From Gammaproteobacteria bacterium (GTDB lineage Bacteria > Pseudomonadota > Gammaproteobacteria > Chromatiales > Chromatiaceae): a stretch of 7,979 bases of DNA. Shown here in pieces: positions 5,385 through 7,979 of this stretch (positions are counted from its first letter, which is position 1; each line of letters starts with the position of its first letter). The position numbers and the translations under genes were made by a program. The notes beneath the pieces were generated by a model. The model was given only the letters and a program-made list of their open reading frames with translations, made no database searches and was not told the origin of the DNA. The stretch is taken from positions 1-7,979 of the forward strand of contig JAHEHQ010000111.1 of assembly GCA_024644505.1 (NCBI GenBank), given 5' to 3'.

Positions 5385-7147
5385 AAACGATTGGCACAAA
5401 TGCCCTCATACCGCTTGGCGTATTCATGATGCTGACTGCCCTGACAGGCTGCGGCAGCGTGGAGCCAAAGGACGGGGGCACCATGTCGGCGATGGAGCAG
5501 GCGTTGGAGCCCGAACCCCAGGCGAGCGTCCCGGCCGCCCCGACGCTGCCGCCGCCTGCGGTAAGCAGCGCTCTGCTGCCGCCGATGGAGCTCGGTGGTG
5601 CTGCCACGGCCGGTCGCCGCGAGACCCGTTTCGATATCAATGTGACTGAAACCCCGGCCCGGGAATTCTTCATGGGCCTGGTGGACGGAACGCCCTACAA
5701 CATGGTCGTTCATCCGACGGTGACGGGAAACATATCACTGAGCCTGAAAAACGTCACCATTCCAGAGGTGATGGAAATGCTTCAACAGGTTTATGGTTAC
5801 GAATTCCGCAGCTCCCGCAGCGGCTACCAGGTCATGCCGGCCCGGCTGCAGTCGCGAATATTTCAGGTCAACTATCTGAATCTGCAGCGCGTCGGTCTGT
5901 CTCACACAAGGGTCAGCTCGGGACAGATATCGGATGTCAACAACGACGACGGAAACGGCTCCGGCAGTGATCGCAACAGTAAGAGCAATGGGTTGATTTC
6001 AGGCAGTCAGATCAATACCGAATCGGTTTCGAACTTCTGGGGTGAACTTACGGCGGCGCTCAACGCCCTGGTGGGTCAGGGAGAGGGCAGGGCGGTGGTG
6101 GTTATGCCCCAGTCGGGAGTTGTGGTCATACGCGCCATGCCTTCGGAGATCCGCGAGGTGGAGGACTATCTGCGGGCCACCGACAACATCATGCATCGCC
6201 AGGTGATACTCGAGGCCAAGATACTGGAGGTGGAGCTCAACGACGGTTTCGAGGCGGGAATCAACTGGGCCAAGATGATATCCATCAACGGCAACAAGCT
6301 GGGGCTGGGACAATCAAACGGCGGCAATATCTTCGGTGAGTCCCGCGCCAGGAAAGATATTCCGACCGGTGGAATTACGGATCCGAAGCAACCACCGCCC
6401 CTGGATTTCGTGGACTTCAAGGCATTCGGCGGTTTCTTCGGGGCGGTCATGAGAACCGGCAACTTCATGGCCTTCATCGAACTCCTGGGATTGCAGGGTA
6501 ATGTCCAGGTGCTTTCCAGCCCGCGCATCTCCACAGTGAACAATCAAAAGGCGGTGATCAAGGTCGGCACCGACGAATTTTTTGTCACCGATGTCTCCAG
6601 CGACAATTTTGCCAGCGTCGGTGGTGTTTCCGACAGGGTATCGAACGACATCGAGCTCACACCCTTCTTTTCAGGTATTGCCCTGGACGTCACCCCCCAG
6701 GTGGATGGTGATGGGCGTGTAACACTGCATATCCACCCGACCGTAAGCGACGTGCAGGATCAGGAGAAGGTGATTGACCTCGGAGAGAACAAGGTGGTTC
6801 TTCCGCTCGCGAAAAGCACGGTTCGGGAATCCGACAGCATCGTGTATGCCAACAGTGGTCAGCTGATTGTTATCGGCGGCCTGATGCAGGATGCACGTAG
6901 CGAGAAGATAGCATCCACACCCTGGCTGGGTGACCTGCCGGGTATCGGCGCCCTATTCAGGCACACTCAGCAGGGCGCGGTAAAAAGCGAGCTGGTTATC
7001 CTGCTGCGGCCCACGGTGGTCGATACGCCCGACACCTGGAAACGTTCACTCAGCAAGTCCGGTGACCGTGTCCGCGGTCTCGACCAGGGGTTTCATTTCG
7101 GCGGCAGGCCGGATGTCTTTGGCAACCTGGGCGAGAAGAGGCTCTGA
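5381..7147 (+). CDS. mshL: MSHA pilus secretin MshL (outer-membrane lipoprotein)
   Basis: A 588-residue secretin expected to form the multimeric outer-membrane gate through which the MSHA pilus emerges. The signal sequence ends in a lipobox LTGC with Cys24 as the lipidation site. A Pro/Ala-rich linker (about 43-68) follows, then an STN/N0 domain (about 83-150, ETRFDINVTETPAREFF onward) and an N1-type domain (about 160-265). The latter is interrupted by a Ser/Gly/Asn/Asp-rich insert (179-215). The secretin barrel domain (about 272-547) has VQVLSSPRISTVNNQKAVIK (375-394), TPQVDGDGRVTLHIHPTVS (438-456), the tip/gate motif TPWLGDLPGIGALF (513-526) and ELVILLRPTVV (537-547). The domain set and length match MshL rather than PilQ, which has AMIN domains, or GspD, which has more N-domains. 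There is no strong ribosome site, so translation is probably coupled to mshK through the ATGA overlap. Confidence 0.96.
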   Translation: MKTIGTNALIPLGVFMMLTALTGCGSVEPKDGGTMSAMEQALEPEPQASVPAAPTLPPPAVSSALLPPMELGGAATAGRRETRFDINVTETPAREFFMGLVDGTPYNMVVHPTVTGNISLSLKNVTIPEVMEMLQQVYGYEFRSSRSGYQVMPARLQSRIFQVNYLNLQRVGLSHTRVSSGQISDVNNDDGNGSGSDRNSKSNGLISGSQINTESVSNFWGELTAALNALVGQGEGRAVVVMPQSGVVVIRAMPSEIREVEDYLRATDNIMHRQVILEAKILEVELNDGFEAGINWAKMISINGNKLGLGQSNGGNIFGESRARKDIPTGGITDPKQPPPLDFVDFKAFGGFFGAVMRTGNFMAFIELLGLQGNVQVLSSPRISTVNNQKAVIKVGTDEFFVTDVSSDNFASVGGVSDRVSNDIELTPFFSGIALDVTPQVDGDGRVTLHIHPTVSDVQDQEKVIDLGENKVVLPLAKSTVRESDSIVYANSGQLIVIGGLMQDARSEKIASTPWLGDLPGIGALFRHTQQGAVKSELVILLRPTVVDTPDTWKRSLSKSGDRVRGLDQGFHFGGRPDVFGNLGEKRL

Positions 7148-7152
7148 GGGAG

Positions 7153-7979
7153 ATGTACCAACAGCACTTCGGTTTGAAAGAGCTGCCTTTCAGCCTGACT
7201 CCGGACACCAGTTATTTCTATCAGTACCCGGATCACCAGGAAGCACTCAATGTGCTGCTGGTGGCCCTGGAAATGAATGAAGGATTTCTCAAGGTCACTG
7301 GGGAGGTGGGCACCGGAAAATCCTTGATCTGCCGGAAGCTGCTCAATCTTCTGTCCGATCGGGGCCTGGTCACTGCCTATATTCCCAATCCCGTTTTAGG
7401 GCCAGGGGAGCTTCGCCACGCCCTGGCCGACGAGCTCGGGATCGAGCATGATCCCGCCGCTCCCGAACATCAGATGCTGCAGCTCATAAATGAAGAATTG
7501 ATAAGGCTGCGTTATGAACGCAAGCAGGTGGTGCTGCTGATTGACGAGGCCCAAGCCCTGCCGGATGAAAGCCTCGAGGCCATTCGCCTCTTTACCAACC
7601 TGGAAACCGAAAAGACCAAACTCCTGCATGTGGTCCTGTTTGGTCAGCCCGAACTCGATGTTCGCCTTAACAGGCCGACCGCGCGCCAGTTGAGACAGCG
7701 GATCACCTTTTCCCACAAGCTGAAACCCATGTCACGGGCAGGGGCAGGAGGCTATCTGAGTCATCGACTTCAGGTGGCGGGTTACAAGGGCTCCGACCTA
7801 TTCGACGACCGGGCGGTATCGGCGCTGCATCGGGGCAGCGACGGGGTACCCAGGTTGATGAACATCATTGCTCACAAGTCGCTGCTCGCCGCTTACGGAG
7901 AGGGCGTGCAAAGGATCAACCGGCGTCTGGTATTGCGCGCGATTCGGGATACGGAAGGCGCTGCAGCCGGGGTGCCTCC
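7153..7979 (+). CDS. mshM: MSHA biogenesis ATPase MshM (ExeA-like AAA+), 3' end missing
   Basis: The first 275 codons are present and the frame stays open to the window edge. ExeA/MshM proteins are often about 280-300 residues or longer, so little may be missing. The opening MYQQHFGLKELPFSLTPD is the ExeA-family start. Walker A is GEVGTGKS (50-57), Walker B is VVLLIDEAQ (126-134), a sensor-like strand is VVLFGQPEL (160-168), and LRQRI (180-184) carries a probable arginine finger. The C-terminal lid includes GVPRLMNIIAHKSLLAA (231-247). ExeA of type II secretion assists secretin assembly through peptidoglycan; a like role with MshL is inferred. Only 5 bp separate it from the mshL stop. The nearest GGGAG abuts the ATG, so the working ribosome site may be AGAGG at 7137-7141, inside mshL. 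No separate peptidoglycan-binding domain is visible in this part. Confidence 0.93.
   Translation, partial: MYQQHFGLKELPFSLTPDTSYFYQYPDHQEALNVLLVALEMNEGFLKVTGEVGTGKSLICRKLLNLLSDRGLVTAYIPNPVLGPGELRHALADELGIEHDPAAPEHQMLQLINEELIRLRYERKQVVLLIDEAQALPDESLEAIRLFTNLETEKTKLLHVVLFGQPELDVRLNRPTARQLRQRITFSHKLKPMSRAGAGGYLSHRLQVAGYKGSDLFDDRAVSALHRGSDGVPRLMNIIAHKSLLAAYGEGVQRINRRLVLRAIRDTEGAAAGVP

Noticed and set aside
5141..5713. Minus-strand open frame (190 codons) opposite mshK and the start of mshL
   Set aside because: Arg/His-rich translation with no motif, and both plus-strand genes are well supported.
5381..7147. PilQ or GspD as the identity of the secretin
   Set aside because: There are no AMIN domains (PilQ) and too few N-domains for GspD. 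The lipobox, single STN domain and MSHA gene neighbours fit MshL.

Overview
This window looks like a chromosomal segment of a moderately GC-rich gammaproteobacterium. Two things point there: a canonical run of MSHA-type (mannose-sensitive haemagglutinin) type IV pilus assembly genes, and an HtpX protease of enterobacterial length and motif layout. The genus cannot be read from the sequence.

Left part (1-567). A short intergenic region carries an imperfect 40-bp repeat element (copy A) that runs directly into a heptamer tandem repeat. It is followed by a small, highly charged, probably coiled-coil protein gene (149-445, +) resembling the sll1863-type stress-response family. This gene ends at a perfect 11-bp hairpin and converges with the next gene.

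Middle part (568-2802). Two minus-strand genes 36 bp apart probably form one unit: htpX (membrane zinc metalloprotease) followed by a TIGR00341/DUF389 multi-pass membrane protein. The 321-bp gap between htpX and the pilus genes is divergent and partly AT-rich. It holds a second copy (B) of the repeat element and probably the promoters for both directions.

Right part (2803-7979). Six tightly packed plus-strand genes follow the classical MSHA order: mshI (PilM/GspL-like), a PilN-like gene, mshJ (PilO-like), mshK (PilP-like), mshL (outer-membrane secretin lipoprotein) and mshM (ExeA-like AAA+ ATPase, cut by the window end after 275 codons). Neighbouring genes overlap by 4 or 8 bp or are 5 bp apart, which implies one transcript with translational coupling. 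Together they would encode the inner-membrane alignment complex (MshI, PilN-like, MshJ), its periplasmic link (MshK), the secretin pore (MshL) and an ATPase thought to help secretin assembly (MshM). The assembly ATPase, platform protein and pilins are expected beyond the right edge.

I see no obviously new multi-gene system. The least explained signal is the element with conserved ends and a variable centre present in two intergenic regions, next to a heptamer array in one of them.
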